Shown one piece after another: positions 25,792 to 34,432 of a stretch of DNA of 64,000 bases. Source of the DNA: an uncultured Candidatus Entotheonella sp. Lineage in GTDB: Bacteria > Tectomicrobia > Entotheonellia > Entotheonellales > Entotheonellaceae. Each line of letters starts with the position of its first letter. Positions within the stretch are counted from its first letter, which is position 1. Location of the stretch: the NCBI GenBank assembly GCA_958295825.1, contig OY282375.1:558001-622000 (forward strand). The letters run 5' to 3'. Made by a program: the position numbers and the translations under genes. The notes under the pieces are model-generated. The model was not told the origin of the DNA and did not search any database. It worked only from the letters and a program-made list of their open reading frames with translations.

Positions 25792-26220
25792 TTGCACGAC
25801 AATAACCTCAAGGAGACCGTCATACTGGGACATCTGGGTATCAACGTCACGGATTTGGAACGCGCCAGAGCTTATTACGATCGCATGATGCCGTTGCTGG
25901 GCTACGAGCCCTACCTCAGCGCCGAGGACCAGTTCGCCTACCGCCCGGCGAACCGTGAGCGCGGCCCGGCGTTGTTCTTCTACCCGGCGCTCGAAGCCGG
26001 CCAGGTATCCCGGCACCGTCCGGGGCTGCAGCACCTTGCCTTCGTGGTGGACTCGCGGCAAGCAATCCACGCGGTGTACGACGCGGTGCGGGTGCTGGGC
26101 GGTGAGGTCGTTCACGCCCCGCAACTGTTCCCGCAATACCGGCCCCACTATTACGCCGCGTTCTGGCTGGACCCGGAGGGCGTGATGCTGGAGGTGCTGT
26201 GCCTGCGGCCGGAGGAATAA
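25792..26220 (+). CDS. VOC family protein (glyoxalase/bleomycin-resistance fold)
   Basis: About 130-142 residues. The fold begins ILGHLGINVTDLERARAYYD, continues GLQHLAFVVDSRQAIHAVYD, and ends YYAAFWLDPEGVMLEVLC. The histidines and the final glutamate are in the metal-binding positions of vicinal-oxygen-chelate enzymes. The start is uncertain. The coordinates begin at a TTG (25792), but the only good Shine-Dalgarno (AAGGAG, 25810-25815) lies six bases before an in-frame ATA (25822) and nine before a CTG (25825), just at the family's usual first residue. It is convergent with the NIPSNAP gene. The substrate is unknown. Confidence 0.82.
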   Translation: MHDNNLKETVILGHLGINVTDLERARAYYDRMMPLLGYEPYLSAEDQFAYRPANRERGPALFFYPALEAGQVSRHRPGLQHLAFVVDSRQAIHAVYDAVRVLGGEVVHAPQLFPQYRPHYYAAFWLDPEGVMLEVLCLRPEE

Positions 26221-26240
26221 CCGGGGGCCGAAAGCGCGGA

Positions 26241-26561
26241 TTATTTCATGACGGACTTGGGTGTTGAGGCAATACGGGTGACCTTGATTTTCTCGCGGTC
26301 GAGCATGGCGGGAATCTGGGGCGCGATGGTGTCCTTCCAGTGGTCGCTGTCGTAGACGGCTTCGTACAGGCGCTTGCGCTCCGCCTCGCTGTCGAAGCGG
26401 CGAATCCATACGTACAGGTCATCTTCTTCCTCGCCCACAAAGCTGCCGAGGATGACCATGCCTTTAGAGACCTGGAAGGGGATGATCTCGTCTTCCATGA
26501 ACGATACCCAGGCCTCACGCTGGCCGGGCTTGGTACGGTACTCGCGCAATTCGAGGAACAT
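26241..26561 (-). CDS. NIPSNAP family protein
   Basis: A protein of 106 residues of ferredoxin-like alpha/beta-barrel type. It begins MFLELREYRTKPGQREAW and contains IPFQVSKGMVILGSFVGEEE and DLYVWIRRFDSEAERKRLYE, the standard single-domain NIPSNAP pattern. AAAGGAG sits six bases before the ATG at 26561. Bacterial members often lie in catabolic clusters; a precise function is not established. It is divergent from the dehydrogenase gene at 26832, with a 270-bp intergenic region that should hold both promoters. Confidence 0.85.
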   Translation of the reverse strand: MFLELREYRTKPGQREAWVSFMEDEIIPFQVSKGMVILGSFVGEEEDDLYVWIRRFDSEAERKRLYEAVYDSDHWKDTIAPQIPAMLDREKIKVTRIASTPKSVMK

Positions 26562-26831
26562 GTCGCTCTCCTTTATGAAACATTCAGGCGTCCGTCTGGC
26601 TGCTCCCTCTCCCCTGGCGGGAGCGGGTTGGGATGAGGGAATCAAGTGAGGCGCAAGCATAGGGAGCCTGGGGTTGCCTGTCAACCGGCGGGCGGCGCCG
26701 GCGCGGGACCGAGGTATTCTTCGGACATCGTTGCCTGATGACTTTTGAAACAGACTCTTACATAATCCGCCCGCTGCGTGGCGGCGCTGAAATGAACTGG
26801 CCTTGCGCATGACTGGAGGAGACTGCGAGAT

Positions 26832-29300
26832 ATGCCTGAGATCTCAATATCGAAACGCGCCAGGGCGGTCATCATCGGCGCGGGGATCGTCGGTTGCAGC
26901 GTGGCGTACCACCTGACGAAGCTCGGCTGGCGAGACCTCGTCGTCGTCGAGCAAGGCCCGCTGTTCGAGACCGGCGGCTCGACCTCGCACGCGCCGGGTC
27001 TCGTCTTTCAGATCAACCCGTCGAAGACCCTGACGGCGTTCGCGACGTACACGGTGCAGCTATGGTCGGGGATGGAACTCGGCGGTGCGCCATGCGCCAA
27101 GACGGTGGGGAGTCTGGAGGTGGCATGGACGCCGGAGCGGCTCACCGACCTGAAGCGCAAGGTTGGGCACGGCTTGAGTTGGGGCATCGAGGCCCACCTG
27201 CTCGGCCCCGCCGAGGCGCGTGGCCTGTTCCCCATGCTGTCCGACCGCATTCTGGGCGCGCTGCACGTTCCCTCCGACATTCAGACAAAGGCGACCCGCC
27301 CGGCGGAAGCGATGGCGCGTGACGCGGAGCGGAACGGTGCGGCGTTCCACGGCGGCGTCGCGGTTACCGGCTTCGGCATGGACAACGGTCGGATTACGGC
27401 GGTCCACACCACGCACGGGGAAATCGCAACGGACTTGGTGGTGGCTGCCGCCGGCATCTGGGCGCCGAAGGTCGGCGGACTGGCGGGGGTGCCCATTCCA
27501 CTGTCGCCGATGCAGCACCTCTACGCCGTGACCACCCCCGTGCCGGAGTTGGCCGGCGCGACCGAGGAGATTTCCCTGCCGATTCTGCGTCACCAGGATG
27601 CGGCGACGTATTTCCGGCAGCACGGCGAGGCTATCGGCATCGGCTCCTACAGGCACGAACCCTTGCTGGTGGATGCCGCCGACATCCTCAGCCACGCGGA
27701 AGCGCCGGTCGCCCCGGCGGAGATGCCCTTCACGCCGTCTCACTTCGAAGCGTCGATGACGGCGGCGGGTGACGTTCTGCCCGCTCTCAAAGGCGCCGGG
27801 CTGACGCGCAAGTTCAACGGCCTGTTCTCGTTCACCACCGACGGATTTCCGGTTCTCGGCGAGTCGCCCCAAGTCAAAGGCTTCTGGTCGGCGCAGGCGG
27901 TCTGGATTACCCACGCCGGCGGGGTCGGCAGGGCGGTCGCCGAGTGGATCGTCAACGGCGAGCCGACCCTTGACCTTCGCGAGTGCGACGTCCGCCGCTT
28001 CTATCCGCACGCCCTCAGCCGCAGTTACGTCCGCGCGCGCGCCGCGCAGCAGTACCGCGAGGTGTACGACATCATCCACCCGCGTCAGCAGATGGACCGT
28101 CCCCGCAACCTCCGGCTGACACCCTTCCACGCCCGCCAAAAGGAACTGCGCGCCGTCTTTTTCGAGAACGCCGGCTGGGAGCGCCCCCAGTGGTATGAGG
28201 CCAACGCGGGCCTGCTGGACGTCCTGGACGTCGCGGGCGCGTCGCGGTCCGGTTGGGCGGCCCGGGAGTGGTCGCCGACGGTCGCCGCAGAGCACGTCGC
28301 CACCCGCGAGCGCGTGGCGATGTTCGACATGACGCCCTTCGCCAAGTTCGAGCTGGTGGGTCCCGGCGCCCTGGCCGCCCTTCAGCGCCTCGCCGCCAAC
28401 CAGATGAACAAGCCGGTCGGAACGATTACCTACACGTCCATGCTGACGCCCCGGGGCGGGATCAAGTGCGACCTGACGGTAACGCGGCTCGATGCGGCGC
28501 GCTTCATGATCGTCACCGGCGGCGCGATGGGATGGCACGATCTGGACTGGATGCGGTCGCATCTGCCGGACGATGGCTCGGTCAGCGTCGCCGACGTGTC
28601 GTCGGGGCGATGCTGCGTCGGCCTGTGGGGACCCCGAGCGCGCGACCTGCTGAGCCGGGTCTGCGAGTCTGACGTTTCAAACGCGGGATTCCCGTACATG
28701 ACCGCGAAGGCAATAACGATAGCCGAAGTCCCCGCGCTGGCGCTTCGCATTTCGTACGTGGGCGAGCTTGGCTGGGAGATATACGCCCCCGCCGAGCACG
28801 GCCTGCGGCTGTGGGACACCCTCTGGGAAGCCGGCCTGCCGTTCGGCATCATCGCCGCGGGCGGCGGCGCGTTCGACTCGCTGCGGCTTGAAAAGGGCTA
28901 CCGGCTGTGGGGCGCCGACATCCACACGGAGTACAATCCCTACGAGGCGGGCCTCGGGTTCGCGGTGCGGATGCAGAAAGGGGATTTCGTCGGCAGGGAG
29001 CGGCTGCGGGAGAGGCGGGCGCAGGGCCAGACGCGCAAGCTGTGCTGCATGACCCTGGACGTCCATGACGCCGTCGTCATGGGCAAGGAACCGATCATGG
29101 ACGGCCGTCGTGTGCTGGGTTACGTGACGAGCGCCAACTACGGCCACTCGATCGGCCGCGGCATCGTCTATGGCTATCTGCCGACGAGCCATGCCGAGCC
29201 TGGAACGCACGTTGACGTCATATATTTCGGAGAGCGCCTTCAGGCGACGGTTGCAAAGGAGCCGCTGTACGACCCGAGCGGCCGGAAGCTGAAGGGGTGA
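26832..29300 (+). CDS. Dimethylglycine/sarcosine dehydrogenase-like flavoprotein with GcvT domain
   Basis: A protein of 822 residues. An N-terminal DAO-type FAD domain (VIIGAGIVGCSVAYHL, residues ~14-29) is followed by TGGSTSHAPGLV. The histidine there is at the position that covalently carries FAD in dimethylglycine and sarcosine dehydrogenases. After the FAD domain come the FAO_M linker (residues ~375-430) and a C-terminal aminomethyltransferase (GcvT) fold with folate-binding character, ending KLKG. Family enzymes demethylate N-methylglycines and pass the one-carbon unit to tetrahydrofolate. It lies 40 bp upstream of a separate GcvT-like protein, suggesting a joint demethylation pathway. 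The exact substrate (dimethylglycine, sarcosine or another methylated compound) is inference. Confidence 0.85.
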   Translation: MPEISISKRARAVIIGAGIVGCSVAYHLTKLGWRDLVVVEQGPLFETGGSTSHAPGLVFQINPSKTLTAFATYTVQLWSGMELGGAPCAKTVGSLEVAWTPERLTDLKRKVGHGLSWGIEAHLLGPAEARGLFPMLSDRILGALHVPSDIQTKATRPAEAMARDAERNGAAFHGGVAVTGFGMDNGRITAVHTTHGEIATDLVVAAAGIWAPKVGGLAGVPIPLSPMQHLYAVTTPVPELAGATEEISLPILRHQDAATYFRQHGEAIGIGSYRHEPLLVDAADILSHAEAPVAPAEMPFTPSHFEASMTAAGDVLPALKGAGLTRKFNGLFSFTTDGFPVLGESPQVKGFWSAQAVWITHAGGVGRAVAEWIVNGEPTLDLRECDVRRFYPHALSRSYVRARAAQQYREVYDIIHPRQQMDRPRNLRLTPFHARQKELRAVFFENAGWERPQWYEANAGLLDVLDVAGASRSGWAAREWSPTVAAEHVATRERVAMFDMTPFAKFELVGPGALAALQRLAANQMNKPVGTITYTSMLTPRGGIKCDLTVTRLDAARFMIVTGGAMGWHDLDWMRSHLPDDGSVSVADVSSGRCCVGLWGPRARDLLSRVCESDVSNAGFPYMTAKAITIAEVPALALRISYVGELGWEIYAPAEHGLRLWDTLWEAGLPFGIIAAGGGAFDSLRLEKGYRLWGADIHTEYNPYEAGLGFAVRMQKGDFVGRERLRERRAQGQTRKLCCMTLDVHDAVVMGKEPIMDGRRVLGYVTSANYGHSIGRGIVYGYLPTSHAEPGTHVDVIYFGERLQATVAKEPLYDPSGRKLKG

Positions 29301-29340
29301 GTCCATTGTGGATGTTTTCCAAATATGCGGAGGTTTTCAA

Positions 29341-30597
29341 ATGGCGCAGACTTTGATCATCGACGGCCTCAAGAAGCGCATCCTGCCGATCAACCTGCGG
29401 CAGAGCGGCAATAGCGATGCCCGGATGCTGATCTCGACGCGGGTCAGAAAGTCTCCCTGGTGGCACCTGTCGAAGGCGGCGGGTTGCTGGGCCTATACGA
29501 CGTACAACCATCTCTATCATCCGCGGGCCTACGTCAGGCCGGAGGACGGCGGGCTGATGGCGGAGTACAAGACGCTCACCGAGCACGTCAGCATGTGGGA
29601 CGTGGCGGTCGAGCGCCAGATCCAGGTCAAGGGTCCGGACGCCGCGGACTTCGTGGACTATCTGATTACCCGCAACGTACACACCCGGGTGCCGACGATG
29701 CAGGCCCGTTACGTCATCCTGTGCAACCCGTACGGTGGCATCATCAACGATCCGGTGCTGCTGCGCGTGGCCGACGACGAGTTCTGGTTCAGCATCTCCG
29801 ACTCGGACCTGCTGCTGTGGGCGCAGGGCGTCAATTCCACCGGCAGGTTTAACGTCGACATCCACGAGATCGACGTGTCTCCCGTTCAAATCCAGGGTCC
29901 CAAGTCGGTGCCGCTCATGGAGAAGATGTTCGGTCCCCACGTCAGGGACATTCCCTACTACGGGCTGGTTCACGACACGCTGAACGGCCATCCGGTCACG
30001 GTCTCGCGCACGGGGTTCTCGGCCGAGATCGGGTTCGAGATCTACCTGCACGACGCCATGCTCCACGCCGACGATGTCTGGCCGCATATCCTTGAGCAGG
30101 GGGAGGAGTTCAATCTGGGTGTGATCGCCCCCAGCCACGTCCGCCGTCTGGAGGCCGGCATCCTCTCCTACGGCCAGGACATGGACATCGAGAACAACCC
30201 CTTCGAGGTGCGGCTCGGCTGGCAGGTGGATTTGGACAAGGGCGACTATATCGGCAAGGAGGCGCTGGCCCGAATCAAGGCGGAGGGGGTCCAGCAGCGG
30301 CTCGTCGGCCTCAAGCTCGGCGGCGAACCGATCGTCTGGTACAACGAAGACTTCTACTTGGTCAAGGACAGGGACTCCGGCGCTGACGCAGGATACGTCA
30401 CCAGCGCCTTCTGGTCCCCGAACCTGGAGTCGAACATCGCCCTGGCCGTCATGCCCCGCACCCACTGGCGGCAGGGGACGCGGGTCAAGGTGCAACTCCC
30501 CAAGGACGGCGTCGTGGACGCCGAAGTGGTGCGGGTGCCGTTCTTCGACCCGACGAAGGACATCCCCAAGAAGAAGCTGACGGGCGCGGCGGCGTAG
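29341..30597 (+). CDS. GcvT-like aminomethyltransferase family protein (DmdA/folate-dependent demethylase-like)
   Basis: A protein of 418 residues with GcvT-fold features: LTEHVSMWDVAVERQIQVKG, VILCNPYGGIINDPVLLRV and GFSAEIGFEIYLHD. The MWDVAVERQ segment is typical of DMSP demethylase DmdA and its homologues. True DmdA is about 50 residues shorter, so I do not assign that name. The ATG at 29341 is used because GGAGG lies seven bases before it; a GTG at 29308 would overlap that site. It is probably co-transcribed with the dehydrogenase. I infer that it accepts a methyl group onto tetrahydrofolate from an O-, N- or S-methylated substrate. Confidence 0.82.
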   Translation: MAQTLIIDGLKKRILPINLRQSGNSDARMLISTRVRKSPWWHLSKAAGCWAYTTYNHLYHPRAYVRPEDGGLMAEYKTLTEHVSMWDVAVERQIQVKGPDAADFVDYLITRNVHTRVPTMQARYVILCNPYGGIINDPVLLRVADDEFWFSISDSDLLLWAQGVNSTGRFNVDIHEIDVSPVQIQGPKSVPLMEKMFGPHVRDIPYYGLVHDTLNGHPVTVSRTGFSAEIGFEIYLHDAMLHADDVWPHILEQGEEFNLGVIAPSHVRRLEAGILSYGQDMDIENNPFEVRLGWQVDLDKGDYIGKEALARIKAEGVQQRLVGLKLGGEPIVWYNEDFYLVKDRDSGADAGYVTSAFWSPNLESNIALAVMPRTHWRQGTRVKVQLPKDGVVDAEVVRVPFFDPTKDIPKKKLTGAAA

Positions 30598-30705
30598 CCA
30601 GTCTCAAACACCCGGGCAGGCGCCGCCTCGCTCATCCACGCTCGCCCCCGCACCGGCCAAGGTCGAGTTTCTGCGGCCTTGCGCCACGCATAAGGAGAAT
30701 CTTGC

Positions 30706-32043
30706 ATGGATTATGCGAGTGAATTGGTCCTACACGATGTACGTTGTTTTCAGGGTGAGCAGCGAGGTAGTTTGAGGCCCATAACACTGTTGGTAGGTGA
30801 GAACAGCACGGGCAAGTCCACTTTTCTGGGTTGCTATAGTGTCTTGCATCGGATGTTTTCCGCGGGTTGGAATTTCGACCAGGGGCTTGACTTTAACGTT
30901 GAGCCTTTCTTCATGGGGTCTTTCCGCGATGTCGCTAGGTCAAGGCGAGGCCCAGGCGGGCGTATCAACCAATTCAAGCTGGGTCTAACGCTTTCGTCGT
31001 CAGACGGGACTGGCGAGTCCCCCTACCATTTGTCGGCCACCTTTGCAGAACAAGGGTCACAACCGGTCGTATTCTCCCTGTTTTTTCGATTTGGGCAAAA
31101 ATCTTTCCTTGAGTTGCGACAAAACGACAATGATGGAACTACTCTGGCAATCCCGGATTTCGAAGTGGAAACCGACCTGCCAATTAACGTCGCAATGCAA
31201 CTGCTGGATAGTGAGACTCGCGAAGGAGACTGGAAGCGCCGTCGTACGACCAGCGGCTTGCCTGTGGAATGGCAACCGGTTCTCGACTGTCTCAACCGGT
31301 TGTTTGCGTATCAAGGTCCCTTCCACATCCGGCTTCCGAGTCTGCCCACTCTGATCCCGGTCGCGCCGCTTCGCTCAAAACCGAAGCGCACCTATGATCC
31401 GGTTCGCGAGACAGCATCCCCGGAAGGGAAGCATATTCCCATGTTGATGATGCGGCTCGATCATACAGAAAAAAGCCAGTGGAAACTGCTTCAGGACGAC
31501 CTCGTTGAGTTTGGCCGGGAATCCGGGCTGTTCTCAGATATCAAGATAAAGCGCCACGGCGGTCAAATGAGTGATCCCTTTCAATTACAGGTAAAAGTTC
31601 GATCAGGGCTGCATGCCAATATCATGGATGTAGGATATGGCGTCAGCCAGAGTTTGCCAATTCTCGTCGACGTGTTGACGGTGAAGGAGAAAGGACGTCG
31701 CCGTCGCAAAAGCGTTTTTTCGCTGCAGCAACCGGAGGTCCACCTGCACCCTCGCGGCCAAGCGGAACTGGCGAACCTGTTTGTCCAGTCATTCAAGAAA
31801 CTTGGCAACCGGTTCTTGATAGAGACCCACAGCGATTACATCGTCGATCGCATTCGAATTTCAGTTAGAAGACGGCTCTTGGATGCGGACGCCGTATCGC
31901 TCCTCTACTTCGAGCCAAGGGGCAACAACGTGACGATCCATAACATGACCCTGGACGACAACGGTAACTTGGAGGGCGTTCCTGACGGATACCGGGACTT
32001 CTTCCTGAAAGAGACCGATCAGCTTCTCGGATTCGAGAGTTAG
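30706..32043 (+). CDS. AAA-family ATPase with DUF3696-like C-terminus (defence candidate)
   Basis: A protein of 445 residues of the OLD/AAA_15 ABC-ATPase kind. Walker A is GENSTGKST at 31-39. The signature-like NIMDVGYGVSQSLPIL lies near 306, the Walker B-like SLQQPEVHLHPRGQAELANL near 342, and the switch histidine in FLIETHSDYIVDRIR. The tail (NVTIHNMTLDDNGNLEGVPD) resembles DUF3696. AAGGAG lies eight bases before the ATG. Related ATPases act as sensors or effector regulators in phage defence. Only 12 bp separate it from a PIN-like gene, so the two probably form one module. The pair sits between metabolic genes with no other defence gene nearby. Confidence 0.85.
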   Translation: MDYASELVLHDVRCFQGEQRGSLRPITLLVGENSTGKSTFLGCYSVLHRMFSAGWNFDQGLDFNVEPFFMGSFRDVARSRRGPGGRINQFKLGLTLSSSDGTGESPYHLSATFAEQGSQPVVFSLFFRFGQKSFLELRQNDNDGTTLAIPDFEVETDLPINVAMQLLDSETREGDWKRRRTTSGLPVEWQPVLDCLNRLFAYQGPFHIRLPSLPTLIPVAPLRSKPKRTYDPVRETASPEGKHIPMLMMRLDHTEKSQWKLLQDDLVEFGRESGLFSDIKIKRHGGQMSDPFQLQVKVRSGLHANIMDVGYGVSQSLPILVDVLTVKEKGRRRRKSVFSLQQPEVHLHPRGQAELANLFVQSFKKLGNRFLIETHSDYIVDRIRISVRRRLLDADAVSLLYFEPRGNNVTIHNMTLDDNGNLEGVPDGYRDFFLKETDQLLGFES

Positions 32044-32055
32044 GCGTCGCGGCCG

Positions 32056-32490
32056 ATGTGCATTATTGTCGATGCCAACAGGTTGGGGAAGTTCGTCAAT
32101 TCAAATGACGAAGACGCCGCACCGATTCGCCGGTGGCTCGAAAAGGGCGGAAAGCTGATCTATTCGACAGGCGGCAAGTTCGCCACCGAGGTCGGAGCCA
32201 AGGCAAAACAAAGACTGGCCGAATACGCAAGAGCGGGCCGCGCCAAGCTCATCGAGGCGAAACTGTTTGTCAACGATGAACGCGCTTTGAGACGAAGCGA
32301 CGACCTCCGGTCAGACGGTCCACACGTGCTTGCCTTGGCGAGGTGGACTGGCGTGCGCCTTCTTTACACTGGGGATAACAGGCTTATGCAGGACTTCAAG
32401 AACAGGTCGATCATTAATCAGCCGAGGGGTAAAGTATACTCCGATGCTGCCAACGTTGACCTGCTTGATCGCTCGATTTGTGCGAGATGA
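32056..32490 (+). CDS. PIN-like nuclease partner of the AAA ATPase
   Basis: A protein of 144 residues. It begins MCIIVDANRLGKFVN, a first beta-strand and catalytic aspartate as in PIN/VapC-like RNases. The second half has RSDGPHVLALARWTGVRLLY followed by TGDNRLMQDF, which supplies the later acidic residues. This is a PIN-like arrangement (DxH then TxDxxL), more divergent than standard VapC. No antitoxin-sized gene is present; the AAA ATPase 12 bp upstream takes that place. I infer an ATPase-controlled nuclease effector. The Shine-Dalgarno before the ATG is weak, which fits translational coupling to the ATPase gene. Confidence 0.65.
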   Translation: MCIIVDANRLGKFVNSNDEDAAPIRRWLEKGGKLIYSTGGKFATEVGAKAKQRLAEYARAGRAKLIEAKLFVNDERALRRSDDLRSDGPHVLALARWTGVRLLYTGDNRLMQDFKNRSIINQPRGKVYSDAANVDLLDRSICAR

Positions 32491-32797
32491 GGCAGAAGGC
32501 GGTCGCCACGTGATTTTGATTGATCCTCCTTCAATCAACGGCGCAGTAGCACCCCTTGCTTATCGGCGCCGACCCTGGCCCTGCCGTGGCTGAAAACCCA
32601 AAGAGCAAGCGGTGTTGAACTCCCTGGTCAGTCTTCTACATCCCTCGTATTGGTATCGTCGTCCTTTCTGACGATTGGGCCGTGCTTTCCAACCCCTTTA
32701 CCTTCACGCCTTCCACGTTCCGATAGAGCGCCAGTTGCGGAACCCCACGTAGCATAACCTCCGTAAGGGGCCAACGTATGCTGACTCTGGCGGACCG
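32491..32797. other. Intergenic stretch between the AAA/PIN module and the methyltransferase gene
   Basis: I see no supported gene, RNA or repeat in these 307 bp. The genes converge from both sides, so transcription terminators are expected, but no hairpin with a T-run is evident. Confidence 0.4.
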
Positions 32798-33439
32798 TCA
32801 GCCAGCGGACAGCGCCTTGCGGGCCATAACGACGTACAGTGGATCGCTGCCCGCTGGGAAGGGCGGCGAGCAGTCGCGGGCTTCGAGGTCGTCGAATCCG
32901 CCGGCTTCCCTGAAATACGCGGCAATCAGGTCGGCGTGCTGACGGTCGTTGAGTCGCCGCCAGACGGCCACCGCCTTGGTGGGGAACATGCGGTTGGAAT
33001 AGATGACGGCGAACAGGCCGCCTGCCCGCAGGACGCGGCGCACGTCGCGGAACACGGCCACTGGCTGGGTGAGATACTGGATCGACACGGTGATGACCGC
33101 GGCGTCGAAGCTGGCGTCGCCAAACGGCAGCCGGGGGACGGTGTTGACGTCGTGCACCACGAAATCGTCCAGGTCCGGGTTGTCGGCCATTTCCTCGGCG
33201 TTGAGGCCTAGACCGACCAGGCGGCGTTTGGCCAGCTCGGGCGGCCAGTGCGAGCGCCAGCTGCTGAGCAGGTCGAGCACCTCGGCGTCGGGTGGTACGG
33301 TGTCGCGCAGAAAGTCCGCCACGGCGACGCAGGCGGCCGCGTCGACGTGCACCACCTTGCGCGGCTCGACGTAGAAAAGAGGGTCCGGGCTGTCGTCCAG
33401 GCGCGCAAAATCGTCTGGTTGGAAGAGGGATTCGTTCAT
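32798..33439 (-). CDS. SAM-dependent methyltransferase, class I
   Basis: A protein of 213 residues with a Rossmann-type methyltransferase core. It has AEVLDLLSSWRSHWP at the motif I position, although the usual glycine-rich loop is atypical. It also has VVHDVNTVPRLPFGDASFDA, AVITVSIQYLTQPVAVFRDV and LRAGGLFAVIYSNRMF. This Methyltransf_11-like pattern is confident for the fold but not for the substrate. It is the last gene of a minus-strand set with the hydroxyacid dehydrogenase (13-bp gap) and CoA transferase genes. Confidence 0.78.
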   Translation of the reverse strand: MNESLFQPDDFARLDDSPDPLFYVEPRKVVHVDAAACVAVADFLRDTVPPDAEVLDLLSSWRSHWPPELAKRRLVGLGLNAEEMADNPDLDDFVVHDVNTVPRLPFGDASFDAAVITVSIQYLTQPVAVFRDVRRVLRAGGLFAVIYSNRMFPTKAVAVWRRLNDRQHADLIAAYFREAGGFDDLEARDCSPPFPAGSDPLYVVMARKALSAG

Positions 33440-33452
33440 GCCGGAGCGCCGC

Positions 33453-34412
33453 TCAAAACCAGCGGTCTTTTTCGACGACGTTGCGCAGCTCGCGGTCCTC
33501 GTTGAAGCGCTGGCAGTTGTCGAGCAGCAACTCGGTGCGGCGCTCCTGCAAGTAAGGGCCGATACCGGCGACGTGTGGCGTCAGCAGCACGCCCGGCGTG
33601 TTCCACAAGGCGTGTTCCGGCGGCAGGGGTTCGATCTCGAATACGTCCAGACCGGCGCCGGCGATTTCGCCGCCGCGCAGCGCCGCCACCAATTCGTCGA
33701 GCTTCACGCAGGCGCCGCGCCCGATGTTGATGAGATAAGCGGATTTGCGCATGGCGCGAAACTCGGCCTTGCCCATCAGACCCTCGGTTTTGGGGGTGTG
33801 CGGCACGGTGAGGATGACGAAATCGGCCTGTGGCAGCATGTCGTGCAAGGCGTCGGGGCGCTGCAGCTCTTTCATGCTCGGCGGCGCTTCGGGGCGCCGG
33901 GCGTCAACGCCGAGGACGGTCATCCCGAAGGCGGCGCAGAGACGCGCTGTCTCGCTGCCGATGCCGCCGACGCCGACGATGAGGGCGGTGGCTTCCGGCA
34001 GGTGGATGATGTCGTGCTCGCCGCGCGGGCGCCATTGCCGCACAAACTGGTTCGGCAGGTAGTGATGCAGGCCGCGCGCGAAGGCCAGCACAAAGGCCAT
34101 GATGTGGGCGCCGATGTGGTCGTTGTAAATTTCGCGTTGGTTGGTGACCACCACCTCGTTGTCGATGAGTTCCGGCGTGTAATATCCGGCGGGCGGCGCC
34201 GCCGCGGGGGCCTGAATCCAGCGCAGGCGCTTGGCGCGTTTCAACAAATCCGGCACCACGTCGCCGTACGCCGCGTCGGCGTCGACAATGGCCTGGCGGG
34301 CGGCTTCGGGACTGTCGAACAAGGCCACCTCGCAATCGGGCACCACCGAGCGGATTTTCTCCGGCCAGTCCGCCTGTGTGTTGGGCGGCAAGAGAACCAT
34401 TTTGAAACCCAT
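33453..34412 (-). CDS. D-2-hydroxyacid dehydrogenase, NAD-binding
   Basis: A protein of 319 residues. The NAD-binding glycine motif is VGVGGIGSETARLCAAFG near residues 146-163. INIGRGACVKLDELVAALR and AGLDVFEIEPLPPEHALW supply the catalytic arginine/glutamate region, and TPHVAGIGPYLQERR the catalytic histidine. The family reduces 2-keto acids to D-2-hydroxy acids or the reverse; substrate specificity is not readable. AGGGAG lies six bases before the ATG. The CoA transferase gene ends 20 bp upstream, so the two are probably co-expressed in carboxylic acid metabolism. Confidence 0.9.
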   Translation of the reverse strand: MGFKMVLLPPNTQADWPEKIRSVVPDCEVALFDSPEAARQAIVDADAAYGDVVPDLLKRAKRLRWIQAPAAAPPAGYYTPELIDNEVVVTNQREIYNDHIGAHIMAFVLAFARGLHHYLPNQFVRQWRPRGEHDIIHLPEATALIVGVGGIGSETARLCAAFGMTVLGVDARRPEAPPSMKELQRPDALHDMLPQADFVILTVPHTPKTEGLMGKAEFRAMRKSAYLINIGRGACVKLDELVAALRGGEIAGAGLDVFEIEPLPPEHALWNTPGVLLTPHVAGIGPYLQERRTELLLDNCQRFNEDRELRNVVEKDRWF

Positions 34413-34432
34413 GAGCGACTCCCTCTGTCGGG

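Noticed and set aside
30706..32490. Assignment as PARIS, Septu or a retron-linked module
   Set aside because: The second protein has a PIN-like pattern, not the TOPRIM/DUF4435 of AriB or the HNH of PtuB. No reverse transcriptase is present.
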